Assembly (NCBI RefSeq): GCF_039521565.1
Contig: NZ_BAAACP010000008.1
Location: forward strand, 1-64,000
From: Paraclostridium tenue
Lineage (GTDB): Bacteria; Bacillota; Clostridia; Peptostreptococcales; Peptostreptococcaceae
DNA length: 64,000 bases
Direction of reading: 5' to 3'
Shown here: positions 42,364-50,954 of the stretch, in pieces
Position numbering within the stretch: the first letter of the stretch is position 1
Layout of the letters: each line of letters starts with the position of its first letter
Notes under the pieces: generated by a model
The model's database searches: none
What the model saw: only the letters and a program-made list of their open reading frames with translations
Told to the model about the DNA's origin: nothing
Program-made: the position numbers and the translations under genes

Positions 42364-42582
42364 CTAATTCAAAATAGTATTATCTTGCTTTAAAATTTCA
42401 AGTTCATCATGAACCTGAAGGTTTATAATAGCCTTAGCAACATCTAACACATCTTGACTAGTAGCATCAGGACGAACGTTATTATAAGTTCTACTTTTTA
42501 CAATAGTCTTACCATCATCATTAAGACCAGCATCTAACTTTATCTTTAAAGCTGATGGATTCTTAGTTTCAGAAACTGCCAT
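42364..42582 (-). CDS. DUF1659 protein
   Basis: A 72-residue protein of the DUF1659 family (ALKIKLDAGLNDDGKTIVKS, RTYNNVRPDATSQDVLDVAK, AIINLQ). AAGGAGGTGA precedes the ATG. It is the first gene of the DUF1659-DUF2922-YvrJ cassette. Function unknown for the family. Confidence 0.88.
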   Translation of the reverse strand: MAVSETKNPSALKIKLDAGLNDDGKTIVKSRTYNNVRPDATSQDVLDVAKAIINLQVHDELEILKQDNTILN

Positions 42583-42736
42583 TTAAATCACCTCCTTAAC
42601 TTGTTAACATAAGTATAGAGGTGACATAGAAAAATCATCAAAAAAAGTATTTGAGAAAAAATATTACTAAAACTGCTATGAGAAACAATAAATATGGTAA
42701 AATTTTCTTATATAAAAAATAGGAGATGAGTATAAA

Positions 42737-43123
42737 ATGAAATCTTATATGTTTCCATGTAATTTAGAAAAATATGATATTTTAGGAAGCTTTTTAAAAA
42801 ATGGATTTGTAGACTATGGAACAGATTTAAAACTAGGGTTAGGAGATATTGTATATTTATACAACGGAGCACCTTATGGAGCTATATTTTTAAAATGTCA
42901 AGTAAGAGCAATATTAGAATATGAAGAAACTATTGATGATAATGAATTTAGCAAAGGGGAAGTAAAAAAGAGATCAAACTATGTAAGACTTACACCAATT
43001 AAAAATTATTTAAGTAAAATTGATAAGGTCTCTAGTAAAAAGCTTTCAGACAATGGTGTAAAAGGATATATGTTCCCAATAGAATTAACAGATGAAACAA
43101 TTAAATATATAGAAAGTGTTTAG
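42737..43123 (+). CDS. EVE/PUA-like domain protein
   Basis: A 128-residue protein. MFPCNLEKYDILGSFLKNG, VDYGTDLKLGLGDIVYLYNG and APYGAIFLKCQV match the EVE/PUA-like fold, whose members bind modified bases in RNA or DNA and are common beside mobile or defence genes. AGGAGATGAG lies upstream of the ATG. Monocistronic with a strong terminator. Assignment rests on pattern, so moderate confidence. Confidence 0.65.
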   Translation: MKSYMFPCNLEKYDILGSFLKNGFVDYGTDLKLGLGDIVYLYNGAPYGAIFLKCQVRAILEYEETIDDNEFSKGEVKKRSNYVRLTPIKNYLSKIDKVSSKKLSDNGVKGYMFPIELTDETIKYIESV

Positions 43124-43127
43124 AAAA

Positions 43128-43165
43128 AATTAAAACGTATCACTTAATTGTGATACGTTTTAATT
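43128..43165. terminator. Terminator of the EVE-like gene
   Basis: AATTAAAACGTATCAC and GTGATACGTTTTAATT, perfect 16-bp stem. Confidence 0.88.
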
Positions 43166-43249
43166 ACTTGTCATATAGTAACTGTCATTTATTCTAAATA
43201 ACTAAGATTCACTCTTTTGAGCTATTTTTTCTGTCGTTCTTTTGTCTAT

Positions 43250-43771
43250 TTATTTTTTCAGCTCTTTTAAATAAGGAGAGAATCTCACCTTATCTGCACC
43301 ATAAGTAAACTGTAAGTCATATTCTAGCGGAATCCAAGTACTAATATCCGCCTCGTTATGCTGAATGACTGCTTCTAAATTATCTAATGCTTTGTAAAGC
43401 TTTGCTTCATCAGTCTTACGTTCATTCATTTCCTTTAAAAGATCTGTGAACTCCTCACGATAAGGAGTAGGGAAAGTTGAAATCCATTTAAAAAACATCT
43501 CATCCTCTTTTTTACTATCTTCTTCTTTTTTCTCAAAAGTAGGAATATCACCAGTAAAGGCTTCTCCTAAATCATGAATTAAACACATACGAATTACCTT
43601 GTCCATATCAATATCTGGGAATTCATCACGCATTAATAATGCCATTAATGCAATACGCCAGCTATGTTCTGCCACACTTTCATGACGTCCGCTAGATGTA
43701 CATGAGTGTCTAGTATTGCATTTTAGTTTTTCTGCTACTGTTAATATATCTAGAAATGTCGCTGTATTCAC
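43250..43771 (-). CDS. HD-domain 5'-deoxynucleotidase-like protein (YfbR/HDDC2 type)
   Basis: A 173-residue HD hydrolase. The metal ligands are visible: H in ESVAEHSWRIA, HD in CLIHDLGEAFTGD and Asp in KALDNLEAVIQHNEAD. YfbR-type enzymes remove phosphate from deoxynucleoside 5'-monophosphates. The start is GTG 43771 with AGGAGG. Base use seems less AT-rich than in neighbours, suggesting transfer. Confidence 0.88.
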   Translation of the reverse strand: MNTATFLDILTVAEKLKCNTRHSCTSSGRHESVAEHSWRIALMALLMRDEFPDIDMDKVIRMCLIHDLGEAFTGDIPTFEKKEEDSKKEDEMFFKWISTFPTPYREEFTDLLKEMNERKTDEAKLYKALDNLEAVIQHNEADISTWIPLEYDLQFTYGADKVRFSPYLKELKK

Positions 43772-43998
43772 ACCAAGTTCCTCCTAGAATTTTTATTTAT
43801 GAAATATTATAACAAACATACTTATAAATTCATATTTATCTATATGATATCTAAAATTTATTTAATTAGCATTATATAAAAGTTTAAAACTTTGATTATA
43901 AAAAATATTTAATTATTATAAAAGGTAACCTTTGAGCCAACTAGCCACACCACTTCTTTTAAAATAGCTAATATAATTAAATAAAAGGAGTGAAAAAA

Positions 43999-44253
43999 AT
44001 GATTGAAAAAATAACTATAAAAGAAATACCCCAAAACAATCAAGATTTAGCTCAACTAATAGGAATAGAAAACTTTAAAAAACTAGTAAAATACATGGGA
44101 GGAAGTTCCATATACATACCAAAAGAACAAACCTTAATCCTAAGCTTAAGAAATAAAAATATAAAAAAAGAATTTAATGGAGATATAAAAATTTTATCTA
44201 GAAAATATCAAATAAGCCAATCACAAATAAGAAACATACTAAAAGAAAAATAA
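43999..44253 (+). CDS. Mor-like transcription activator family protein
   Basis: An 84-residue protein starting at ATG 43999 (AAAGGAG). IGIENFKKLVKYMGGSSIYI then the C-terminal helix-turn-helix ILSRKYQISQSQIRNIL match small Mor/CD3324-type regulators that occur near YvrJ/DUF2922 genes. A truncated copy is at 39218-39301. Phage Mu Mor activates middle transcription; the role of these clostridial versions is unknown. Confidence 0.75.
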   Translation: MIEKITIKEIPQNNQDLAQLIGIENFKKLVKYMGGSSIYIPKEQTLILSLRNKNIKKEFNGDIKILSRKYQISQSQIRNILKEK

Positions 44254-44254
44254 T

Positions 44255-44284
44255 AGAAGGTATAGTGATTTACTATACCCTCTT
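44255..44284 (+). terminator. Terminator of the Mor-like gene
   Basis: AAGGTATAGT and ACTATACCCT arms; the same hairpin family as at 15500. Confidence 0.7.
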
Positions 44285-44401
44285 AAACAGTACATTTAAA
44301 ACATAAATAATAAAATAACAAAAGTGATTTATAATAAAATGACTAAATTTCAAAAAAATAAACAAAATATATTATAATAATACATCTTTTGAGGTGATAA
44401 A

Positions 44402-44491
44402 ATGAGTATCTCCAAATTAATTTTATTAATTTTCGCTGTTTTATTAGGTGGGTATAATGTATATACTCTTTATAAAAAAGATCAAGAGTAA
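44402..44491 (+). CDS. 29-residue membrane peptide
   Basis: GAGGTGATAAA precedes ATG; the product has one hydrophobic helix (KLILLIFAVLLGGYNVYTL) and a charged end YKKDQE. Single-helix peptides of this kind may modulate membrane complexes or be small toxins. No family recognised. Confidence 0.5.
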   Translation: MSISKLILLIFAVLLGGYNVYTLYKKDQE

Positions 44492-44528
44492 AATATCTAT
44501 ACTTTAGATGTATTTGTTTATATTGTAT

Positions 44529-44588
44529 AAAAAAAAATAGTGTATCTGCCGAAATTAATGTATTTCATAAGATACACTATTTTTTATT
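44529..44588. terminator. Terminator after the 29-residue gene
   Basis: AAAAAATAGTGTATCT and AGATACACTATTTTTT-type arms with a 22-base loop. Confidence 0.8.
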
Positions 44589-44678
44589 TTATATTTCTAT
44601 AAAAATATTTCCCCTAAAGCGCTTGATAATAGAATAGTTATTTTTTCATTGATTATTTTTATATAGTAAATAAACGAT

Positions 44679-44741
44679 TTAGTCCAAAATAAATACATTT
44701 TAGTCCACTTTTAAGATTTTTTTAAATCTATAAGTTAAAAT
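44679..44741 (+). promoter_or_regulatory. 21-bp-spaced box promoter, copy D
   Basis: TTAGTCCA at 44679 and 44700 are 21 bp apart; TAAAAT at 44736-44741 is the -10. Nearly the same as copy C from box 1 to TTTTAA. Confidence 0.7.
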
Positions 44742-44809
44742 AAATAATAGATTTTTCAACCCATATAAGTTTTAAAAAATTTATAAAGCATTTAAAAAGG
44801 AGTTTTATT

Positions 44810-45127
44810 ATGACATTTTTTAGTTTATTGATTAACTGGGGACAGACTTTATTAATAGGTATTCCTTCACTAATTATCATCTATTTATTAGCTGGAAAGA
44901 AACCTATATCAAAATCAAAAGTAAAAGAACGAGAATTTTTAATTCGCAGTAATTCAGTATCACAAAGTTGGATTGCTCTTATGATTACAATGATATTTGG
45001 AACATTTTATGATTTTTACAATGGTACAAATGTTGAAATTTTAAAATATTCTTCACTAATGTATTTGTTAACAGGAATAATTGTATATGCTATTTCTTAT
45101 ATTTTAAATCGAAGAAGGTTTATTTAA
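44810..45127 (+). CDS. Small membrane protein, unknown
   Basis: A 105-residue protein with three predicted membrane helices (about residues 4-26, 52-68 and 77-98) and a basic loop GKKPISKSKVKERE. AAAAAGGAG precedes the ATG. Driven by box promoter D, like the membrane protein at 19130 behind copy C. No family recognised. Confidence 0.7.
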   Translation: MTFFSLLINWGQTLLIGIPSLIIIYLLAGKKPISKSKVKEREFLIRSNSVSQSWIALMITMIFGTFYDFYNGTNVEILKYSSLMYLLTGIIVYAISYILNRRRFI

Positions 45128-45262
45128 GTGATATATAGAGCATTTAAAAGAAATTAAAATAAAAAGCTATCTATTATTAATAATATGTGCTATAATAATA
45201 TTTGTAGCGATACACAAATAAATTAAGAGAGACCTAGAAATAGGTTCATAGGAGTATTTTTA

Positions 45263-45463
45263 ATGATAAATGGAACAGTAAAATGGTTTAACAATGAAAA
45301 AGGATTTGGTTTTATATCAGTAGAAGGTGGAGATGACGTATTCGTACATTTTTCAGCTATACAAACTGAGGGGTTTAAATCATTAGAAGAAGGTCAACAA
45401 GTAAACTTTAATATAGTTAAAGGTGCTAGAGGTCCTCAAGCAGAGAATGTAACTATATTATAA
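45263..45463 (+). CDS. Cold-shock protein (CspA family)
   Basis: A 66-residue CSD protein with RNP1 KGFGFI and RNP2 VFVHFS and the start GTVKWFN. It binds single-stranded RNA and DNA and acts as an RNA chaperone. Monocistronic, with a strong terminator. Confidence 0.96.
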   Translation: MINGTVKWFNNEKGFGFISVEGGDDVFVHFSAIQTEGFKSLEEGQQVNFNIVKGARGPQAENVTIL

Positions 45464-45481
45464 TATATATATATATGTTCG

Positions 45482-45513
45482 GAAAAAAGACACATCGTGT
45501 GTCTTTTTTTTTA
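45482..45513 (+). terminator. Terminator of the cold-shock gene
   Basis: AAAAAAGACACA and TGTGTCTTTTTT arms with a long T run. Confidence 0.88.
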
Positions 45514-45576
45514 TGCTAATTAATAATTTGTATATTATATTTTATAAATATAGTATGATATTATAAATTATTAATT

Positions 45577-45927
45577 TTATTCATTTTTATTTATATTTAT
45601 TTGAGCTGATTCAGCCCATTTATATAAGGCATGTCTATAAAAAACAATTTTATTACCTATTTTAATATAAGGAATATCAGTGTTATCATCATCTATTATT
45701 TTTTGCAAGTCATCTTTTGGTATATTTAAATGTACTGCAGCTTCTCCTATGCTCATAGATATAAAGTCATTAGAATTATTGTTAGTCATATTAGCTAAAT
45801 CAGAAATACTATTTGATAATTGATGTATACTATCTTCAATGCCTCCAAACATAGTAGAAGTGCAAACCCCAACAATTATAGCAATTAATATTGCTTTAAA
45901 TACTAATCCTTCATTATTATTTTTCAT
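45577..45927 (-). CDS. Membrane-anchored excisionase-like helix-turn-helix protein
   Basis: A 116-residue protein. Residues 8-28 are a membrane helix (LVFKAILIAIIVGVCTSTMF); after a polar linker, residues 58-110 match the HTH_17/excisionase winged-helix domain (MSIGEAAVHLNIPKDDLQKI, IPYIKIGNKIVFYRHALYKW). A DNA-binding excisionase-type domain on a membrane anchor is unusual. GGGGGAT lies upstream of the ATG. Confidence 0.65.
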   Translation of the reverse strand: MKNNNEGLVFKAILIAIIVGVCTSTMFGGIEDSIHQLSNSISDLANMTNNNSNDFISMSIGEAAVHLNIPKDDLQKIIDDDNTDIPYIKIGNKIVFYRHALYKWAESAQININKNE

Positions 45928-46205
45928 AAATCCCCCTTATTTTATTAAAATATTAATTTTAAAACATATAACGATTGAAAACGTTAATTATATTATATAC
46001 AACACTCCAAAATTTTCCAATTATAAAATACTCTCATATATCTGAAGTTAAATACATTGTTTTAAGTTAATTCAATAAATCTATTTTTAATTAACTTTAG
46101 TTTGTATGAATATTAAAAAAATTCTATAAAAACATTCATTTTAAGGCAAAGTAATATTAATAATATGGTATTATTTAACTATAATGTGTAGATTTGGGGG
46201 AGATT

Positions 46206-47087
46206 ATGAAGAAAGAGATATTTAAAAGAGAAGATGTAAAATTAGGGGTTACATTGATAATTCTAGGGGGGATATTTGATTTATTTATAGAATCTGGTAT
46301 GGACATAGCAATTTTGATAATGTTTTCATATATAGGTCACAAATACATTGAGGAAAGTAAAAACGAAGAACTATATAAAAATTATGAATTTATAGATGAA
46401 GAAAAATACAAAAATGGATTAAAGAAATTTGCTATATTTGTAGATATATATGTAGTAATTAGGATAGTCAGTATCATTTTAAGTAAATATAATAGCTACA
46501 CTACAATGGAATCTATATTAATTTTTACTTTATTAATACCTTATGAAAAATATTTATCTAAAAAGTACGTTAAATGTATTCACAATAAAGACGAAAATAT
46601 TAAGAGAGTATTTATAAAATACAAATTTATAACAATAATTTTGTGTATAGCATTTATGATTTTTACTGTAGCATTTTTTAAAGATATAAATGAAGGAAAA
46701 GAAAAAGGATTTGTTAAAGTCTTTAATTATGAATATAGATTAACTTTAAAAAACAATAAAAGAGAAGTTTTAACAAAATCAAATTCTATAAAATCAAAAG
46801 CTATTGAAAATAATAAAAATGAAAAATACTTTGATACATATATAAATAAAGCTAAAAGATGGATAGACTTTAAAGTTTTAAAAGTATATTCTTATTTTGG
46901 AATGGGATTTATGTTTTTAATGATTCTAATTCAAAATATAAAATACAAAACTGAATATGAAGTAATTTCAACTATGCAAATGGTTTTTATAACTGGATTT
47001 ATAATATTTTCTATGATTGGAATTAGTGATATTCACAGTAATATTGAAAATGATTTATTAACTTATATGAGTGAAAATATACATTAG
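46206..47087 (+). CDS. Membrane protein of unknown function
   Basis: A 293-residue protein starting at ATG 46206 (TGGGGGAG). About six membrane helices: a pair near residues 14-45, helices near 75-110, one near 140-160 and two near 225-275, with a soluble region of about 60 residues (ending KRWIDFKVLKVY) before the last pair. No family recognised. Flanked by a terminator. Confidence 0.7.
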   Translation: MKKEIFKREDVKLGVTLIILGGIFDLFIESGMDIAILIMFSYIGHKYIEESKNEELYKNYEFIDEEKYKNGLKKFAIFVDIYVVIRIVSIILSKYNSYTTMESILIFTLLIPYEKYLSKKYVKCIHNKDENIKRVFIKYKFITIILCIAFMIFTVAFFKDINEGKEKGFVKVFNYEYRLTLKNNKREVLTKSNSIKSKAIENNKNEKYFDTYINKAKRWIDFKVLKVYSYFGMGFMFLMILIQNIKYKTEYEVISTMQMVFITGFIIFSMIGISDIHSNIENDLLTYMSENIH

Positions 47088-47095
47088 AAAGTAAA

Positions 47096-47137
47096 AAGGA
47101 AAACTAACTTATTTAAAAGATAGTTTTCCTTTTTTTA
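47096..47137. terminator. Bidirectional terminator between convergent genes
   Basis: AAGGAAAACTA and TAGTTTTCCTT arms with T run. Confidence 0.82.
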
Positions 47138-47140
47138 TAT

Positions 47141-47680
47141 TTAACTTTTTATTTTAGATATGAAATTTTCATCATTAGAAAAAACATCAATACCCTTATC
47201 ATCATATAAAAAGAAAATATTTTTACTTTTATTATCCATAATAAAAACAGAGCAATCTAAAACTGTATCTTCACCGATATCAGAAAGAATTATTTTTTCA
47301 AAAAGTAATTTAACATCTATTTTATTAGTATTCCAAACATATCTTGTTCCATTGAATTTTTCACCATCATCATTCCATTTAAAATAGTAAACAGAGCATT
47401 TAGATGAATCTAAACAACTTTCTATAAACTCTTTTTCACCTTTATTATAACTGCTGTATGTGTCTTCAAATAAAACTGTTAAATCATTTGAAAATTCACA
47501 TTTTTTCCATAAATCGTATGAACGTTTAACACATAAATCTACATATTCAGGTCTACAAATAGATTTACCATTATCATAAATTTCATAATAAGGAGATTGA
47601 CCTTCAGCTAAATAAAATGAAATACGAGTTTTAGTTTTATTTAGATGTTCAATAATTAAATCGTTTTTATATAAATCCAT
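47141..47680 (-). CDS. DUF3885-like protein
   Basis: A 179-residue soluble protein. The C-terminus (DCSVFIMDNKSKNIFFLYDD, KGIDVFS) resembles DUF3885, which carries a conserved hydrophobic-YDDRG-D-hydrophobic pattern. The N-terminal half has many aromatic residues (SPYYEIYDNGKSICRPEYVD). Function unknown. No strong ribosome binding site visible (GGGTGAAAAT). Confidence 0.6.
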   Translation of the reverse strand: MDLYKNDLIIEHLNKTKTRISFYLAEGQSPYYEIYDNGKSICRPEYVDLCVKRSYDLWKKCEFSNDLTVLFEDTYSSYNKGEKEFIESCLDSSKCSVYYFKWNDDGEKFNGTRYVWNTNKIDVKLLFEKIILSDIGEDTVLDCSVFIMDNKSKNIFFLYDDKGIDVFSNDENFISKIKS

Positions 47681-47862
47681 TAAATTTTCACCCTTTACTA
47701 AAATTTAAATTATAATATACAATCATTTAAACTCTTATTCAATTCTAACATTATTTATATTAGGAGATTAACCATAAATTTCCAGGGTATAAGTATATAT
47801 GTTCAGATAGTTATACAGATATATTTGAACATATAATATAAATTTTTAAGAAAGGATTAAAA

Positions 47863-49923
47863 ATGAGTAAACATCTATCAACTAACATTAGAGTTGCAAT
47901 TGAAAAGGATAACCCTTCAATTTGTAGAGATGAAGAAAAGTGCATACAGTGTGGTATGTGTAAAAAAATTTGCACGGATTACATAGGTGTAAATGGAAAT
48001 TATTCATTAGAAGATACGAATGATATTGCTGTATGCATTAATTGTGGTCAGTGTGCAAATGTTTGCCCTCAGTCGAGTATTACAGAAGTTTATGACTACA
48101 AAAAAGTTGAATCTGTAATAAATAGTAAGGACAAAATAGTTATATTTACCACATCACCAGCTGTTAGAGTATCACTTGGAGAAGAATTCAACATAAAAGA
48201 TGGTAGTTTTGTTGAAGGTAAGATGGTAGCTTTACTTCGAAAGTTAGGTGCTAATTATGTTCTTGATACTAATTTTGCAGCAGACTTAACAATAGTTGAG
48301 GAAGCAAGTGAACTAATAGAACGTATAACTTCTAAAAATAAGCCGTTACCACAGTTTACTAGTTGTTGTCCTGCATGGGTAAAATATGCTGAAACGTTTC
48401 ATCCTGATATGCTAGATCATATTTCAACTTCAAAGAGTCCAATTGGAATGCAAGGGCCAACTATAAAAACATATTTTGCAAAGAAGATGGGCATAGATCC
48501 ATCAAAAATTGTAAATGTAGCTTTAACTCCTTGTACTGCAAAGAAATTTGAAATTAAAAGAGATGAAATGAATGCATCTGGAAAATATTACAATGCAGAT
48601 GAGATGCGTGATATGGACTATGTCATAACTACAAGAGAGTTAGCTATTTGGGCAAAAGAACATAATATTGATTTAAATGATTTAGAAGATAGTAATTATG
48701 ATAACTTAATGGGAAAATCTTCAGGAGCTGGTGTAATATTTGCCAATACAGGTGGAGTTATGGAAGCAGCACTTAGAACAGCATATACATATATAACAAA
48801 AGAAGAGCCTACAACATTATTTTATGATTTAGAAACTGTAAGAGGCATGGAGGGAACTCGTGAAGCAACTTTAAAAATTAAGGGAATGGAGATTAATGTT
48901 GCTGTTGTTTATGGAACTAAAAATGCATCTAAGTTTATTGAAAAAATTAAACATGGAAATAAACAATATCATTTTGTTGAAGTGATGACTTGCCCTGGAG
49001 GATGTATCGGTGGAGGTGGACAACCAAAAGATACTCAATTTAAAGGCAATACGCTTAGACAAAAGCGTATAGAGGGACTTTATAAAAGAGATTCGGAAAT
49101 GAAAGTTCGATTAAGTCATGAAAATAAAGAAATAAAAACACTTTACAAAGAATTTTATGGTAAGCCATTAAGTAATCTTGCACAAAAAATGTTACATACA
49201 ACTTATTTTGATAAAAGTAAAGACTTAGGAGGTAGTAAAATGAGTACATCAGTAAAATATCGTTGTTCAGTTTGTGGTTATATACATGAAGGGGAATTAC
49301 CAGAAGGATTTATCTGTCCAGTATGTAAAAACCCTGCTTCAGTATTTGTAAAAATAGAAGAACAAACAACACAAAGTAGTGAATCAGCTACAAAATATAA
49401 AGGAACTAAAACAGAAAAGAATTTAATGGAAGCTTTAGCAGGAGAATCAATTGCTAGAAATAAATATACATTCTTTGCAGAAGTAGCTAAAAATGAAGGA
49501 TATGAGCAAATATATGAAATATTCTTAAAAACAGCAGGAAATGAAAGAGAGCATTCTAAATTATGGTTTAAAGAACTTGGAAAACTAGGAGATACAAATC
49601 AAAATCTTCTTCATGGTGCAGAAGGAGAACATTATGAATGGACAGATATGTATGCTAGATTTGCAAAAGATGCTGAGGAAGAAGGGTTCTTCGATTTAGC
49701 AGAAAAATTCATACAAGTTGGAAAAATAGAAAAATCACATGAAGAAAGATATCGTAAACTTTTAAATAATGTTGAAATGAAAGCTGTATTTGAAAAATCA
49801 GAAGAAACAATGTGGGAATGTTTAAATTGTGGGCACCTTGTTATGGGTAAAAAAGCTCCAGAAGTATGTCCTGTATGTATGTATTCTCAAGGATTTTTTG
49901 AAGTTAGAGCAGAAAATTATTAA
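47863..49923 (+). CDS. [FeFe]-hydrogenase fused to rubrerythrin
   Basis: A 686-residue protein. Residues 20-75 hold two ferredoxin-like [4Fe-4S] motifs (CIQCGMCKKIC, CINCGQCANVC). The H-cluster domain (about 85-455) has TSCCPAW, TPCTAKK and TCPGGCIGGGGQP. From residue 460 follow a rubredoxin motif (CSVCGY, CPVCK), a ferritin-like diiron domain (EALAGESIARNKYTFFAEVA, AGNEREHSK) and a second rubredoxin-like site (CLNCGH, CPVC), that is a whole reverse-type rubrerythrin. The product could couple hydrogen or electron flow to peroxide removal. An internal ribosome binding site precedes the rubrerythrin part. Confidence 0.9.
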   Translation: MSKHLSTNIRVAIEKDNPSICRDEEKCIQCGMCKKICTDYIGVNGNYSLEDTNDIAVCINCGQCANVCPQSSITEVYDYKKVESVINSKDKIVIFTTSPAVRVSLGEEFNIKDGSFVEGKMVALLRKLGANYVLDTNFAADLTIVEEASELIERITSKNKPLPQFTSCCPAWVKYAETFHPDMLDHISTSKSPIGMQGPTIKTYFAKKMGIDPSKIVNVALTPCTAKKFEIKRDEMNASGKYYNADEMRDMDYVITTRELAIWAKEHNIDLNDLEDSNYDNLMGKSSGAGVIFANTGGVMEAALRTAYTYITKEEPTTLFYDLETVRGMEGTREATLKIKGMEINVAVVYGTKNASKFIEKIKHGNKQYHFVEVMTCPGGCIGGGGQPKDTQFKGNTLRQKRIEGLYKRDSEMKVRLSHENKEIKTLYKEFYGKPLSNLAQKMLHTTYFDKSKDLGGSKMSTSVKYRCSVCGYIHEGELPEGFICPVCKNPASVFVKIEEQTTQSSESATKYKGTKTEKNLMEALAGESIARNKYTFFAEVAKNEGYEQIYEIFLKTAGNEREHSKLWFKELGKLGDTNQNLLHGAEGEHYEWTDMYARFAKDAEEEGFFDLAEKFIQVGKIEKSHEERYRKLLNNVEMKAVFEKSEETMWECLNCGHLVMGKKAPEVCPVCMYSQGFFEVRAENY
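49227..49242 (+). promoter_or_regulatory. Internal ribosome binding site and start for free rubrerythrin
   Basis: AGGAGGT (49227-49233) lies six bases before an in-frame ATG (49240) that opens MSTSVKYRCSVCGY, a normal rubrerythrin start. Both fused and free forms may be made from one message. Confidence 0.6.
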
Positions 49924-50364
49924 TTAAAATAATGACACTGTTGAATTAAGATCAAACTTTGTTCACTGGTTTCATTATTTTAACTTGGATTAAAAATTAA
50001 TACTCAATAAAAATAATATAACTAGTACAAAATCTAGTTATATTATTTTTATGTTATTTGAAAAATCAAATAAATATTAAAATCTATATATACTAATTTT
50101 CTAACTTTGCATATTTGTAAAATTATCAAAATTATATTGTCTAGTTTACACCTGAAATTCCTATTAAGCACACCTCTAATCAACCTAAAACACCTATGAT
50201 TAAAAACCCCTCTATTATTCAAAAATATATTTTTTGCTAAATACTTATTTTATAGAGATTATTTTAAACTAAAATTAGAGGAAATTAAAATTACAAAGTA
50301 AATTGTATATAAAGTGATAAATTATAGAATTTGTAATTATAAACAAAGGGGGGAATCACTTTAT
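49924..50364. other. Intergenic stretch
   Basis: It holds the terminator at 50009 and, just after the fusion gene, a weaker inverted pair (AAAATAATGA at 49926 and TCATTATTTT at 49972). Nothing else recognised. Confidence 0.4.
50009..50052 (+). terminator. Terminator of the hydrogenase-rubrerythrin gene
   Basis: AAAATAATATAACTAG and CTAGTTATATTATTTT, perfect stem with T run. Confidence 0.85.
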
Positions 50365-50922
50365 ATGATAAAACACCTAGGAACTAAAACAATAGATACA
50401 GATAGACTTATTTTAAGAAGATTTGAAATAAGTGATGCTAATGATATGTTTAAAAATTGGGCATCAGATGCTGAAGTTTCTAAATTTTTATCATGGGATT
50501 CACATAAAGACGTTATGGTTACTAAATCACTTTTAGATTATTGGATTAGTGAATATAGTGATGATAAAACTTATCATTGGGCTATTGAACTTAAAGAACT
50601 TAAAGAAGTTATTGGGGATATTAAGGCATATAATTTAAAGGATAAGCGTTCTTCTTGCGAAGTAGGTTATTGTTTATCAAGACAGTTTTGGAATAGAGGT
50701 ATTATGAGTGAAGCATTAAATTCAGTTATTAGGTATTTATTCGAGGAAATAAACTTAAATAGAATTGTAGCTATGCATAATACCGAAAATATTGCTTCAG
50801 GTAAAGTAATGATAAAAAATAATATGAAGTATAAAGGGACTTTAAAACAAGTAGGCAAGTTAAATGGTAATTTCTATGATTTAAATCTTTACTCAATTTT
50901 AAAATCTGAATGGAAGTCTTAA
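50365..50922 (+). CDS. GNAT acetyltransferase (RimJ/RimL type)
   Basis: A 185-residue protein from ATG 50365 (GGGGGAAT upstream). TDRLILRRFEISDANDMFKN at the start and EVGYCLSRQFWNRGIMSEAL (motif A) with NTENIASGKVM are typical of RimJ/RimL-like N-acetyltransferases that modify protein N-termini or small amines. A second GNAT gene follows 32 bp later, probably in one operon. Confidence 0.9.
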   Translation: MIKHLGTKTIDTDRLILRRFEISDANDMFKNWASDAEVSKFLSWDSHKDVMVTKSLLDYWISEYSDDKTYHWAIELKELKEVIGDIKAYNLKDKRSSCEVGYCLSRQFWNRGIMSEALNSVIRYLFEEINLNRIVAMHNTENIASGKVMIKNNMKYKGTLKQVGKLNGNFYDLNLYSILKSEWKS

Positions 50923-50954
50923 TTATCAAATGTTAATTATTTTAGGAGGATATA

